Shown here in pieces: positions 15,987 to 24,758 of a DNA stretch of 50,471 bases (the stretch's first letter is position 1; every line of letters begins with the position of its first letter). Under the pieces are notes generated by a model. The model saw only the letters and a list, made by a program, of their open reading frames with translations. It did not search any database and had not been told where the DNA came from. Position numbers and translations under genes: made by a program. Origin of the DNA: Glaciecola sp. UBA983 (GTDB lineage: Bacteria > Pseudomonadota > Gammaproteobacteria > Enterobacterales > Alteromonadaceae); assembly GCA_002292215.1 (NCBI GenBank), contig DBBN01000012.1:1769-52239 (forward strand), in the 5' to 3' direction.

Positions 15987-18900
15987 ATGGATCTGACCCG
16001 GTATTCTTTTCGGTTTCCGACCAATGTGTGGTTGTTCGTTGTCATTTTTTTAATTGGTGGGGTCATCGCTCTCAACAATATTGGTCGTTTAGAAGATCCT
16101 GCTTTCACCATTAAACAGGTTAAAGTATTAACCCAATACCCAGGTGCCAGTGCCCAACAAGTTGAAACTGAAGTCACAGAACAACTTGAGATCGCGATTC
16201 AACAAATGCCTCAGTTACGTCGTTTATTTTCGTTGTCCACGCCAGGTTCATCTGACATTACGGTCGAAGTAAAATCCACTTATGATAGTGATGTATTACC
16301 GCAAATTTGGGATGAGTTACGTAAACGTTTATCCGATATCTCAGGTCAATTACCCTCAGGTGCGCAAACGCCGGTGGTATATGATGACTTTGGTGATGTG
16401 TTTGGTTTGTACTATGCATTAAGTGCTAGTGATTTTAGTCCGCATGAAATGCGTGAGTTTGCTCGTGTTATCCGGCGTGAATTGTTAGCAACTGAAGGCG
16501 TTGCAAAAGTCGAAGTCAACGGCGTGTTACAAGAACAAATTGTGATTTACGTCGATCCTTATCAAATATCCAGTTTGGGTATGTCATTTCCTGATTTAAT
16601 GGTATTACTAAACAATAATTTGCAGCCTTTTAGTGGCAGTCGCATTCAAGTCAATGGTAAAAAAATCCGTTTGGTGGTTGAAGAGCCTACTCGTCAATTA
16701 GAAGAAATCAACAACCTAGAATTGGTTGTCCCAGGGACGACGCGTTCTATTAAAATCAAAGATATTGCGCAATTACGTTTAGAGCCTGTGGATATTCAGC
16801 CGAGTATTGTGCGCTTTCAAGGAGAGCCTGCTATTACGTTAGCGGTTTCGGCGTTAGCCGGTGTCAATATTGTTGATGTCGGTCACCAAGTCAATGCCAA
16901 AGTCAGACACCTATTAACACAATTACCTGCTGGGATTAGTTTAACGGCAATTTATGACCAAGCTCAAATTGTGGATGAATCTGTTGATGGGTTTTTGTTA
17001 AATTTGGTGATGTCGGTGGCAGTAGTCACACTGACGTTATGTTTATTTATGGGCTGGCGTTCGGGCGTGGTAGTTGGGGCTGTATTGCTTGTAACAGTGA
17101 TGGGCACCTTGTTGATCATGTGGTTAATGGGGATACAGTTACAACGCATTTCATTAGGTGCTATGGTCATTGCCATGGGCATGCTGGTAGACAATGCGAT
17201 TGTTATTGCTGAAGGAATGATGCTGCGTGTCGCCATTGGTAACAGTCCGATGACTGCCGCACAATACATTATTAAACGAACACAGTGGCCATTGCTTGGC
17301 GCGACGATTATCGGGATTGCAGCGTTCTCAGGGATTGGGTTATCTGATGATGCGACTGGGGAATTTTTATATTCGTTGTTTGCAGTGGTCATGATTTCGT
17401 TATTACTCAGTTGGGTACTGGCGATCACCTTAGTACCATTATTAGGCGCATATTTATATCAACCAGATGAAGCGTCGAGTCAAACGGTTGAGCGTTCATT
17501 ATTTTATCGCATGTTTTTATCTGTGTTACATGTGTGTTTGCGCTTACGTTGGATCACTATCATGGTCTTAATTGCCATCACTCTCATTGCGTATGCGAGT
17601 TTCGGGTTAGTCAAACAAGGTTTTTTTCCGCCATCCAATGCACCGATATTTTTTATTCATTATTGGGGGCCGCAAGATCAAGATAATCGTCAAACGGATC
17701 AACAACTGCATAAAGTAGAACAATATATTATGGCGAATCCACTGGTGGAGTCGGTGACGAGTTATGTCGGCCGAGGAGCGGATCGGTTTACGTTAACGTA
17801 TGCGCCACAAGCCAGAAATGAAAGTTATGGGTTATTATTGATCCGCGTTGCAGATAAAGACGATATTGAAACGTTATCACAAGCGTTGATGGCTGATATT
17901 AGTTTACTAGACTTGAATGCTGATTTTTATTTAGAGCGTATGCAATTTGGACCCGGTGGCGGTGCTAAATTGGCGGCACGTTTTTCAGGCTCTGATGCAA
18001 GTGTCTTGCGAGATTTGGCACAACAAGCCGAACGTGTCATGCGGGCGGATGGTAACTTAGTGGATATTCGCCACAACTGGCGTGATAAAGGGTTTGCGAT
18101 AAATGGTCACTTTGATTCATTCAACGCCGGTGTATCCGGGATCACGCGATCTGATTTTAATGACACTATCCAATACGCCAGTAATGGTCTCAAACTTGGC
18201 CAAGTACAACAAGGCGATTACACCTATCCGATTAAGGCAAAAATGTCAGGCTTAGAGGACAGTGCAATCAATGCCTTACTCAATAGCCAAGTATGGAGCA
18301 ATCAACAGCGGGTTTATGTGCCATTTCAACAAGTTTCAAAAGGAGTCGAGTTAGTCAGCGAGGAAGTCCTCGTTCATCGACGTAATCGTTTGCGAACCAT
18401 CACTGTCAATGCTGATCCAGATGCAAATGATACAGCAGGAAAAGCACTAACTCGTATCAAACCTCACATTGAAGCGATTGTATTACCAGACGGTTATCAA
18501 CTAGAGTGGGGCGGTGAATATGAAAGTGCAGGGGAAGCTCAAGCGGCATTAGGTCAAGGCTTACCCGCTGGGTTTTTATTGATGTTTATTATTTCTGTAT
18601 TGTTATTTGGTAAAGTACGTCAACCTCTCATTATATGGTTAATTGTGCCGATGGCTGTCGTGGGGGTCGTTGCGGGTTTGCTTGCTACTGATATGCCATT
18701 TGGTTTCATGTCGTTATTGGGCTTTTTAAGTTTGTTTGGCATGCTGATCAAAAATGCTATTGTATTGATTGAAGAAATCGATCTGCAAGTAGAAGAAAGT
18801 GGAGATATTAAACAGTCGATTATTGAAGCAACATTAAGTCGTATTCGTCCAGTAATGTTGGCGGCAATCACGACTATATTAGGAATGGCCCCGTTATTAT

Positions 18901-19025
18901 TTGATAGATTCTTCGCAGATATGGCGGTGACTATTATGGGGGGCTTAGCGTTTGCTACGGTACTGACATTAATAGCAGTGCCAGTATTATATAGTATGTT
19001 GTTTAAGGTCAGTTTTAATAAGTAA
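15987..19025 (+). CDS. RND family efflux permease
   Basis: A 1012-residue proton-driven pump of the AcrB-like superfamily. TM1 is near residues 12-30, followed by the periplasmic porter domain with RLEDPAF and TQYPGASAQQVE, typical of the VexF/MdtC-like branch. TM2-6 lie around 330-530, with the proton-relay region GMLVDNAIVIAEG. A second porter half and TM8-12 end the protein, with FLSLFGMLIKNAIVL. GGAG precedes the ATG at 15987; the longer open frame starts inside the adaptor gene. It forms an operon with the adaptor. No outer-membrane channel gene is adjacent, so a TolC-like partner must be encoded elsewhere. Confidence 0.95.
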   Translation: MDLTRYSFRFPTNVWLFVVIFLIGGVIALNNIGRLEDPAFTIKQVKVLTQYPGASAQQVETEVTEQLEIAIQQMPQLRRLFSLSTPGSSDITVEVKSTYDSDVLPQIWDELRKRLSDISGQLPSGAQTPVVYDDFGDVFGLYYALSASDFSPHEMREFARVIRRELLATEGVAKVEVNGVLQEQIVIYVDPYQISSLGMSFPDLMVLLNNNLQPFSGSRIQVNGKKIRLVVEEPTRQLEEINNLELVVPGTTRSIKIKDIAQLRLEPVDIQPSIVRFQGEPAITLAVSALAGVNIVDVGHQVNAKVRHLLTQLPAGISLTAIYDQAQIVDESVDGFLLNLVMSVAVVTLTLCLFMGWRSGVVVGAVLLVTVMGTLLIMWLMGIQLQRISLGAMVIAMGMLVDNAIVIAEGMMLRVAIGNSPMTAAQYIIKRTQWPLLGATIIGIAAFSGIGLSDDATGEFLYSLFAVVMISLLLSWVLAITLVPLLGAYLYQPDEASSQTVERSLFYRMFLSVLHVCLRLRWITIMVLIAITLIAYASFGLVKQGFFPPSNAPIFFIHYWGPQDQDNRQTDQQLHKVEQYIMANPLVESVTSYVGRGADRFTLTYAPQARNESYGLLLIRVADKDDIETLSQALMADISLLDLNADFYLERMQFGPGGGAKLAARFSGSDASVLRDLAQQAERVMRADGNLVDIRHNWRDKGFAINGHFDSFNAGVSGITRSDFNDTIQYASNGLKLGQVQQGDYTYPIKAKMSGLEDSAINALLNSQVWSNQQRVYVPFQQVSKGVELVSEEVLVHRRNRLRTITVNADPDANDTAGKALTRIKPHIEAIVLPDGYQLEWGGEYESAGEAQAALGQGLPAGFLLMFIISVLLFGKVRQPLIIWLIVPMAVVGVVAGLLATDMPFGFMSLLGFLSLFGMLIKNAIVLIEEIDLQVEESGDIKQSIIEATLSRIRPVMLAAITTILGMAPLLFDRFFADMAVTIMGGLAFATVLTLIAVPVLYSMLFKVSFNK

Positions 19026-19102
19026 AAAACTGATCTTTGTACGGTGTTCTCACGTTAAATCGGTATCAAGTTCGAAATTTAATGATAACAGAGCACCGTA
19101 TC

Positions 19103-20209
19103 ATGACTGATTATACCCTTAAGCCTCAACAGCAATTGTTACCTCTCGCTTATGCTGATGCGGAAATGCCAATCTCTGGCGCGCCATCAATCCCCATTAA
19201 CCCCTCTCAGCAGTGTATTCCACAACATTATCTACAATATCAACATACCCATAAAAGTGTGAGTGATATTGTCAACGATATTGAGTTTGACATTCGTTAT
19301 CCGATTTTTGTAAGTATTGACGAAAGCTCATTAGTATTACAAGTCGGAATTTTAGGACAAGATAATTACAAGGCCAATACTCCGCAAAATCCACTACATA
19401 TTGTGTATGGACGAAAATGGCGCGTTGAGAAAAATCTACCCAGTGCTGAAATTATTCAAACGGTATATCTAGCTTTGCAAAAAGCCAAAGAACATGAAAT
19501 TCGTGAAGTGTTTACTTTACTTGATACCCACTCGCAGAAACATAGCACACCATTTAGTGGTCATCATGATACGCCATTATTAGCTTCGACTATTGCAGCC
19601 TCTACCATCACAGCCTCTAAGCTTGCAGCAACAGCGTCGCAGTTATCCAGCAGTGGATGGCAGCCCCAAGACTTACAACAGGCATTAGATGCGGTTAAAT
19701 TTGACGGACAGAAATTGCTTTTGACTCAATATATTGTATTGGACACAACGCGTGTTGTTGTGGATATTGAGCTGCGTCAGGTTGACTCAAAGATAGACCA
19801 TTATAGTGCCGTGGTCGGTAACTTTTTCCCTGAATTTGCAGGTGCCAAAATCAGCTTAGTCTTGACTGATGATAACGCTAACACCTTGTATCACCAACTG
19901 ATGCAACAGTTTATTTCACTAAGTAACGAGCATGTGGCGGAGCATTTTACGTATCGTGGTTTTAAGCGTTTTAGCCGCTCCGTGGATGTCGCTCAAATTG
20001 GCGCTACCTCGATTGCGATCCGTGCCACAGAGTGGCGTCAAGAAGCCTCTTTTATGGCAAATATGAAAGCATTTAATCAGCAAGTCGATGCGACTCGCGT
20101 ACCGGTATTGCAAGCTGATCACCAAGCAGCAAATATTGTGCAGCAGTATGAGCATATTGCAGGTCACAAGCCGATATTGAAAAAAGTACTTTTTACTGAT
20201 CCACAATAA
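19103..20209 (+). CDS. Unrecognised soluble protein downstream of the RND operon
   Basis: I do not recognise this protein of about 368 residues. It has no signal peptide or membrane span. Residues about 55-150 look like a mixed alpha/beta domain (SDIVNDIEFDIRYPIFVSI, then YGRKWRVEKNLPSAEIIQT). A low-complexity Ala/Thr/Ser stretch (about 160-190) resembles a linker. A second alpha/beta domain follows (about 195-340), with VKFDGQKLLLTQYIVLDTT and GAKISLVLTDDNANTL. It starts 77 bases after the RND permease stop and may share that transcript. ATG at 19082 and a further upstream start are also in frame. A clear terminator follows at 20233. Confidence 0.6.
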   Translation: MTDYTLKPQQQLLPLAYADAEMPISGAPSIPINPSQQCIPQHYLQYQHTHKSVSDIVNDIEFDIRYPIFVSIDESSLVLQVGILGQDNYKANTPQNPLHIVYGRKWRVEKNLPSAEIIQTVYLALQKAKEHEIREVFTLLDTHSQKHSTPFSGHHDTPLLASTIAASTITASKLAATASQLSSSGWQPQDLQQALDAVKFDGQKLLLTQYIVLDTTRVVVDIELRQVDSKIDHYSAVVGNFFPEFAGAKISLVLTDDNANTLYHQLMQQFISLSNEHVAEHFTYRGFKRFSRSVDVAQIGATSIAIRATEWRQEASFMANMKAFNQQVDATRVPVLQADHQAANIVQQYEHIAGHKPILKKVLFTDPQ

Positions 20210-20232
20210 GGTAGTATTGATATTTGAGCGGT

Positions 20233-20254
20233 GCGCTAATAATTAGCGCTTTTT
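20233..20254 (+). terminator. Rho-independent terminator
   Basis: GCGCTAAT (20233-20240) and ATTAGCGC (20242-20249) form a dyad, in practice a six-base GC-containing stem with a short loop, followed by a T run (20250-20254). It lies 24 bases after the stop of the unrecognised gene and probably ends the RND-associated transcript. Confidence 0.8.
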
Positions 20255-20284
20255 CGCAGACACCAAATATAGGTACATTTTTAA

Positions 20285-20479
20285 TGGATTGTTTTTCTGC
20301 CCCAGCATGATAACTCTGCGATGGATGGTTATGCCTTGTGTGACGCGGGTTTACATAGCTCTGCAACGAGTGAGTTATTAACCGAATTTACGCTTGTCGG
20401 CGAATCATTTGCGGGGCGTCCCTTTGTTGGTGAGTTAATACATGGACAATGCATTCGGATCATGACCGGAGCCGTTATT
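20285..20479 (+). pseudogene. moeA: moeA remnant (molybdopterin molybdenumtransferase fragment)
   Basis: One frame open from 20285 to 20488 encodes an unmistakable piece of MoeA: LPQHDNSAMDGYAL, then about 15 residues later LVGESFAGRPFVGE and CIRIMTGAVI. These are the conserved blocks around residues 50-120 of a protein of about 400. The first 45 or so residues are missing, a stop lies directly upstream, and the match stops at TGAVI, where the sequence switches to a mobA-like tail in another frame. MoeA inserts molybdate into adenylylated molybdopterin; this fragment cannot function. Confidence 0.85.
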
Positions 20480-20564
20480 AGCCCCTGAACCCAATAACTG
20501 GCTCAACGCCAATACGCCACAAGAATGGGCGCACGCCCAAGCTATGATTAATTCTGCTGATTAA
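20478..20564 (+). pseudogene. mobA: mobA 3'-end remnant joined to the moeA fragment
   Basis: In the frame starting at 20478 the sequence reads LAPEPNNWLNANTPQEW and ends ten residues later in SAD and a stop at 20562. N-x-NTP-E-x followed by a helix is the typical C-terminus of MobA, the molybdenum cofactor guanylyltransferase. Only the last 28 or so residues are left. The junction with moeA falls at about 20477-20480, so a deletion has joined the two genes. Its end overlaps the 3' end of the hybrid sensor gene by 17 bases. Confidence 0.65.
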
Positions 20565-23500
20565 TAAACTCACTTGGACTGACACCAAATACCCGTTTAA
20601 AACACGTGCTGAAATAATTGGGTGACTTAAACCCACAAGAATACGCAACTTGCGTAATTTGCTGTCCTTCTAAAAGCATTTTTTGGGCCGTAAAGACCCG
20701 ATAATGACGTAAATATTCTGCTGGTGTTTGGTCAAATAACGCTTTTATTTTACGTTGTAACTGGCGATCACTCATACCGAGTTCGGACACAATACCCCCT
20801 AATGTAAAATCACTATCAGTATATTGTTCTGCAATAATAGTATTGAGCTTAGCTGCGAAGTGTTGATCTTGAGGGCTAAATACAGATTTAGGCTGCAAAC
20901 TTGTTGTCGCATTTTTGGCATTACCGGCCACTAAACTATGCTGACGGGTAAGGGTGTTATGAATTTTTAACAACAACTGCTCAGCGTCAAACGGTTTGGT
21001 GATGTAATCCACAGAGCCTAAGGTTAAGCCTTTAGTTGCGCTTATTGCGTCATTTTTTCCCGTAACTAAAATCGTCGGAATGTGCGAGGTGTTTGGATGT
21101 GCGTTGAGTTTTTCTAATAGCTCATAGCCAGATAACTCAGGCATCACCACATCGGATAATATTAAATGAGGGATCTCTGCTATTGCTATTGTCAAACCTT
21201 CAAGACCATTTGCTGCGGTAATTACTGCATATTTGGGCGTGAGCATCGACGTCAGGAAATCGCGCATATCGGCACTATCGTCAACGATTAGAATCAATGG
21301 TAAATGTGACCGGTTAGGCTTAACAGGTAGGATTGTTTCATTTTCGTCAATATCGTCATTTTCGTGGATTTCGTCGATTTCTGCATAATGCGCCGAGAGT
21401 TCGAATGTTACACTGTGATTTGTGATGGAATTACAGTGTATATTCCAGTGATATTCATCACATAACTCTTTTACAAAGGCTAAACCTAGACCAAACCCAG
21501 AACTATTTTTTGGTGCATCAAGGCGCTCAAAGCGAGCAAAAACTTGTTGAGTCTGTTTAGGCGTTAACCCTTTATGAGCGTTTTCAATCGTCAATACATA
21601 GTCACCTTCTCGTATTTCTGAACAAACCGACACCCAGCCTTTAACTGGCGAATATTTGAGTGCATTGCTTAACAAATTTTCAATAATCGAATGCACGTCA
21701 TCTGAGTTACATTCCAAGATGACATGACTATTTATCGACGTCTTAATCTGTATTTGTTTTTCTGCAAACAACGGAGTAAAGGCATTTATGTAACTGTTTA
21801 ACTCATTATCAATGTTGATTCGTTCAAGAATTTTATTTGGTTGGACAACCGCTGCTAACGCCACAACCTTCTCGACCAAATTAGTTAATCGTTTGGTATT
21901 GTTCATCGCTAAATCTAACATTACGCGATGCTTGTCAGCAAATAGCGTATCTTGATTCAATTGTTGTAACGGGCCATTTATCAGCGTTAATGGTGTCCGC
22001 AATTCATGAGATATATTGGTGAATAAGCGTTCTTTTTGCTCAAGTAAGGCTTGTACTTCGCTGGTTTTGTTTTGCACCATCTCTTCTAACCGTACTTGTC
22101 GTTGACGTAATCTCATATTACGCCAGTGATAAAATCCACTAATCAACAAAATGAGAGTTAAAGCAAATACAAAATAAGCAATGGGTGTTTGATAAAAAGG
22201 CGCATTGATCGAAAAATTAACCAACTGTGGATTAGCAATCCATTGCTCATTAACATTGAGATAGGCTAATTCAATGGTATATTCACCTGGTTTTAGTTCG
22301 TTTAATATCACACTGGTTTGGTTTTGATTTTCAATCCATGCACCCTGATTAATTCTGTAACGATACTGTCGTGTATCCACTCCCCAATAATCAGAGACAA
22401 AGTACTTTAATTCAATAGCTTGGGTATCGTAATCTAATGAAAATGGCTCATCCAACGCAAATAGTGATGGAGGGAAATTGATTTGCGCAATTACACCTTG
22501 CGTGATCTCCGGCCCTGAAATAATTGCATCTAGCCACTGTAAGCGAGGTTGTGTGGAACGAGCGGGTAAGGGCGACTGATTGATGCCACCTTTAATGCGG
22601 CTAACTCCATTAATACCTCCAAAAAACACACCCAATTGTGGATGGGGCAATACGGATTTAGCATTAAAACTTCCTCGTTGCAATCCATCTGTAGCGGTAA
22701 AATGCTGCAACTTCCCGCTATCGATAGTCCATTTGTAGATACCATTTGCCGTCGACATCCACATTTCATTATCTTGCACTTGCGCCAATGCCTGCACAGC
22801 AGAACTTTTTAATGGTAAGTTGAGTTTAACAAACGCATCTTGTGAAGACTGATACTGATATACGCCATTATTTGTCGCCAACCAAATATTATTAGCACTT
22901 TGGATGATTTGATTTACCGCGACATTCGGTTGATTAGCTAAGGTATCTAATGGATAGTTGCGGATCTGATTGTCTTTCTTGGAATAGCGATCAATCCCAT
23001 TATCAGTGCCAATCCACAAATTATTATCGGTATCATTGAGTAACGCTAGCACTGTTTGGCTTTGCAATGTACCGCGAGGATCATCGGCATGTCCAATGGC
23101 GTTAAATGTGCCAAGTTCTGGGTTGTCCAGTTCAACTAAACCCGCACGCCACATACCTGCGTATATATTACCAGAACGCCCCTGGCTAACAGCATAAACA
23201 TAACTAAATGATACAGTATCATGTAATGCTGCCGGTACAATTTGCTTGCCTTTAAAGCGCTTGAGGATTTGCCCTTGTGCGTTTAGTTGTACTAAGCCTT
23301 TATTGCTCGCAACCCAGTAGTTGTTGTCTTGGGCTTGGATGATCTGCAATGCAAAATCATCGCTGAGTTTTTCCCCTTTACCTAATTGCCCTGACGCCGA
23401 AAATGCATATTTATATAAGCCATCCACAGCACCTGTCCACAATTCGCCATTCTCGGTTATCGCTAACCCCGAAACATCCTCAGCAGCAAGGGTATTCACC

Positions 23501-24555
23501 CCTTTTTCTGAATAAAAATAACTCTGAAAAGCAAAATCATCCGGTGTAACCGCCACCAAACCTAATGAAGCACTACCTAGCCATAAGGTCTTATCTGCGC
23601 TAAGAAAAAGAGTCCTAACATCGCGATTAGCATGCCCTAGCTCAAATTGTTTTAGCATTTTATAATTAGAGAACTCCCGCGTGCGCATGTTCATTTGCAA
23701 TAAACCCGCGCTAGACGCCATCCATACGTAGCCATTGGCTTCTATCATATTAGATATGGCGATTTTTTTGATATCGACAGCCGGTTGCAGCCTCGTAAAA
23801 CAGTCACATGTCGCATTAAATAGGTTCAATGTGGAATTAAATGTGCCTACCCATAATTGACCAAAACTATCGCGGAAAACGCTGAGTGCAGCGTCAGTGC
23901 TTAGAGAGTCTGCCTTGTCAGGGTTGTGAGTATAATAACGAAATTGGCGAGTTTGTTTGTCAAAGCGGTTGAGGCCACCGCCCCATGTTGTGATCCACAC
24001 TGTATTGGGTTCATTAAGTATACTACCCACCCAAGCTTTGTTGGTGCCACTGCCATCGGCATTCGCCGAGAAGGCTGAGATTTTAAAGTTATCTAAGTTA
24101 ATGGTATTGAGGCGATCATCCGTCGCTACCCATAATTCACCATCGACTTCAGTAATTGCATTGATACGATTGTTTGTTAAGCCATCTTTGGTTTGAATAT
24201 TAATAAATAATTGCGTGTCAGCGTTAAATAAACTTAAGCCATTATCAGTACCTACCCAAATACGTTGTTGGGAATCAATGACCAATGCGGTGATATTGTT
24301 ACTCGCTAATGAATTTGGGTCATCGGATGCATATCGATAGACTGTAAAATCTTTTCCATCAAAGCGATTTAATCCATCTTCAGTGCCAAACCACATGTAA
24401 CCTTGTTCATCTTGAACTATGTTATAGACGTTGGCGTTGGACAATCCATTTTGAGTATTGAAGGTCGTAAAATTGGGATCGGGTAAAGGCGCGGCTAATG
24501 TGCCAAGGGGAGAACATATTGCTATGAGTAATAAAACAAAGAAACCATGATGCAT
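20548..24555 (-). CDS. Hybrid two-component system protein (propeller sensor, kinase, receiver, AraC)
   Basis: About 1335 residues combining sensor and DNA-binding output. A signal peptide (to about residue 25) precedes two seven-bladed-type periplasmic propellers built from Reg_prop repeats such as GYMWFGTEDGLNRFDG and NLWIGTDNGIDRYSK (about 30-680). A Y_Y_Y beta-sandwich (about 720-785), one membrane span (about 793-812) and HisKA follow (FTNISHELRTPLTLI, with His). The HATPase has ENLLSNALKYS and GFGLGLAFVKEL, but the first glycine motif reads ENAHKG instead of DxGxG. A receiver (LSDVVMPE, with the phospho-Asp) and an AraC-type domain end it. Relatives detect oligosaccharides and switch on polysaccharide-use genes; none lies nearby. 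TTG at 24567 is an alternative start. Confidence 0.93.
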   Translation of the reverse strand: MHHGFFVLLLIAICSPLGTLAAPLPDPNFTTFNTQNGLSNANVYNIVQDEQGYMWFGTEDGLNRFDGKDFTVYRYASDDPNSLASNNITALVIDSQQRIWVGTDNGLSLFNADTQLFINIQTKDGLTNNRINAITEVDGELWVATDDRLNTINLDNFKISAFSANADGSGTNKAWVGSILNEPNTVWITTWGGGLNRFDKQTRQFRYYTHNPDKADSLSTDAALSVFRDSFGQLWVGTFNSTLNLFNATCDCFTRLQPAVDIKKIAISNMIEANGYVWMASSAGLLQMNMRTREFSNYKMLKQFELGHANRDVRTLFLSADKTLWLGSASLGLVAVTPDDFAFQSYFYSEKGVNTLAAEDVSGLAITENGELWTGAVDGLYKYAFSASGQLGKGEKLSDDFALQIIQAQDNNYWVASNKGLVQLNAQGQILKRFKGKQIVPAALHDTVSFSYVYAVSQGRSGNIYAGMWRAGLVELDNPELGTFNAIGHADDPRGTLQSQTVLALLNDTDNNLWIGTDNGIDRYSKKDNQIRNYPLDTLANQPNVAVNQIIQSANNIWLATNNGVYQYQSSQDAFVKLNLPLKSSAVQALAQVQDNEMWMSTANGIYKWTIDSGKLQHFTATDGLQRGSFNAKSVLPHPQLGVFFGGINGVSRIKGGINQSPLPARSTQPRLQWLDAIISGPEITQGVIAQINFPPSLFALDEPFSLDYDTQAIELKYFVSDYWGVDTRQYRYRINQGAWIENQNQTSVILNELKPGEYTIELAYLNVNEQWIANPQLVNFSINAPFYQTPIAYFVFALTLILLISGFYHWRNMRLRQRQVRLEEMVQNKTSEVQALLEQKERLFTNISHELRTPLTLINGPLQQLNQDTLFADKHRVMLDLAMNNTKRLTNLVEKVVALAAVVQPNKILERINIDNELNSYINAFTPLFAEKQIQIKTSINSHVILECNSDDVHSIIENLLSNALKYSPVKGWVSVCSEIREGDYVLTIENAHKGLTPKQTQQVFARFERLDAPKNSSGFGLGLAFVKELCDEYHWNIHCNSITNHSVTFELSAHYAEIDEIHENDDIDENETILPVKPNRSHLPLILIVDDSADMRDFLTSMLTPKYAVITAANGLEGLTIAIAEIPHLILSDVVMPELSGYELLEKLNAHPNTSHIPTILVTGKNDAISATKGLTLGSVDYITKPFDAEQLLLKIHNTLTRQHSLVAGNAKNATTSLQPKSVFSPQDQHFAAKLNTIIAEQYTDSDFTLGGIVSELGMSDRQLQRKIKALFDQTPAEYLRHYRVFTAQKMLLEGQQITQVAYSCGFKSPNYFSTCFKRVFGVSPSEFINQQN

Positions 24556-24758
24556 GGTACGACTCAATTATTGGTTTGTATTTATAAATAATACGTTATT
24601 CAATATTAAAGTGCTAGGACTTAAGTTATTGTTTAACGTGGAAATAGTTAATTCTTAAATCAAAAATGGAGGGTTGAGGCGATATAGACTTGTCTTAAGT
24701 GTTTCTTAATATTATAGTGCTAACATAACAAAAATTAATAATTTAAAGTTGTCATATT

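Noticed and set aside
19041..19099. Inverted words ACGGTG and CACCGT between the RND permease and the unrecognised gene
   Set aside because: The arms are six bases with a loop of nearly 50 bases and no T run, so a terminator or operator is not supported.
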